Positions 7,592 through 8,204 of a DNA stretch of 8,204 nt are shown here, piece after piece. Both the position numbers and the translations under genes were made by a program. Every line of letters begins with the position of its first letter. Within the stretch, counting starts at the first letter, position 1. Origin of the DNA: Tardiphaga sp. (lineage in GTDB: Bacteria; Pseudomonadota; Alphaproteobacteria; Rhizobiales; Xanthobacteraceae); the NCBI GenBank assembly GCA_028290325.1, contig JAQGJY010000136.1, positions 1 through 8,204 of the forward strand. The letters run 5' to 3'. The notes beneath the pieces are model-generated. The model was not told the origin of the DNA, did not search any database, and saw nothing but the letters and a program-made list of their open reading frames with translations.

Positions 7592-8204
7592 ATGGCGGTG
7601 GCGACGACGGCAAAGCAGAAGCAAAGCACGAAGGCGAGAATTCTCGCGTGCTGCCGGGATCTGTTCAACGAGCGCGGTCCGGAAGCCGTGACGACGGCCG
7701 AAATCGCGGCGGCGGCCGGCATCAACGAAGGCAATCTCTATTACCATTTTCAGCGCAAGGAGCTGATGCTCGACGCGCTGTTCAATCTGTTCGAAAACGA
7801 TCTCCGCGCCACCGCCGACCAGTCCCATGAGGTCGGCGAGGCCGCGTTCTTTCGCGGCTACATTCCGTCATGGTTCAGGCTGATGTGGGCTTGGCGGTTT
7901 TTTTATCGCGATGGTGCAAGTATCCATCGGCTGGCGCCGACGCTGCAACCGCGCATCCGGCAACTCAGCCGCGATGGTCAAGCACGGACGCGCGCGGCGA
8001 TCGCGCAATTCGCGCGCGCGGGGTTGATGAAAGCCACGCCCGATGAAATCGAGAGGGTCGTCGTCAACGGCTGGATCATCGCGACCTACTGGCTCGATTT
8101 TCTGCGATCGACGCAAGGCGTCGGCAAGATCACGCCGAAGCATCTGGACGCGGGCGCGCACCAGATCAGGGCGCTGTTCGAGCCCTATCTGACAGCCAAG
8201 GGAC
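7592..8204 (+). CDS. TetR-family transcriptional regulator, 3' end outside window
   Basis: The frame is open from ATG 7592 to the window edge (204 residues visible, no stop), so the gene is probably nearly complete. GAGGG (7582-7586) is 5 nt upstream; an in-frame GTG at 7580 is an alternative start. The N-terminal TetR helix-turn-helix domain spans about 13-60 ('TKARILACCRDLFNERGPEA', then 'TTAEIAAAAGINEGNLYYHF', then 'KELMLDAL'). The C-terminal ligand/dimer domain carries 'WRFFYRDGASIHRLAPTLQPRIRQL' spread over 101-125, a pattern like the Pfam 'Bacterial transcriptional repressor' C-terminal domain (PF13972) and not clearly like mycobacterial EthR. It likely represses itself and the divergent monooxygenase-SDR operon through the palindrome in between, and is released by an unknown ligand. 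Confidence 0.9.
   Translation, partial: MAVATTAKQKQSTKARILACCRDLFNERGPEAVTTAEIAAAAGINEGNLYYHFQRKELMLDALFNLFENDLRATADQSHEVGEAAFFRGYIPSWFRLMWAWRFFYRDGASIHRLAPTLQPRIRQLSRDGQARTRAAIAQFARAGLMKATPDEIERVVVNGWIIATYWLDFLRSTQGVGKITPKHLDAGAHQIRALFEPYLTAKG

Overview
The window looks like chromosomal DNA from an alphaproteobacterium of the Bradyrhizobium / Rhodopseudomonas / Afipia group. The reasons are the high G+C coding bias, the Omp25/Omp31-type porin-like protein with its 'WTGFYIGG' start, and a small secreted Arg/Tyr-rich protein of a kind I associate with this order. This assignment is inference; no rRNA or other taxonomic marker is present. I see no mobile elements, tRNAs, rRNAs or CRISPR arrays.

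Left part (1-1260): the 3' end of a PaaI-like hotdog thioesterase gene (+) is followed by about 300 bp without a gene that contains several hairpins. Next comes an uncharacterised multi-pass membrane protein (+, 483-1196). A perfect 10-bp-stem hairpin at 1221-1244 separates it from the convergent outer-membrane beta-barrel gene.

Middle part (1273-5134): the beta-barrel gene (-, 1273-1947) has a 350-bp upstream region with an AT-rich island holding an exact TTAA-N7-TTAA, the CtrA half-site arrangement. Upstream of that lies tex (-, 2298-4652), a full-length nucleic-acid-binding transcription accessory protein with YqgF, HhH and S1 domains. Divergent from tex is a 102-residue exported protein (+, 4826-5134) with imperfect Y-E-x-R-P-R-V repeats and four C-terminal cysteines.

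Right part (5168-8204): a short-chain dehydrogenase gene (-) overlaps by one base the end of a Baeyer-Villiger-type flavin monooxygenase gene (-) that closely resembles mycobacterial EthA/MymA. A TetR-family regulator (+, cut off by the window end) is divergent from the monooxygenase. The 97-bp gap between them carries an 18-bp palindrome that overlaps the best promoter candidate. This arrangement parallels the ethR-ethA locus of Mycobacterium tuberculosis, with an SDR added as in the mymA cluster. The likely logic is that the TetR protein represses the two-gene operon until a ligand binds. The SDR and monooxygenase could then act in sequence on alcohol/ketone substrates (alcohol to ketone to ester). 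This is the most system-like part of the window; the rest is ordinary housekeeping or conserved-hypothetical content.
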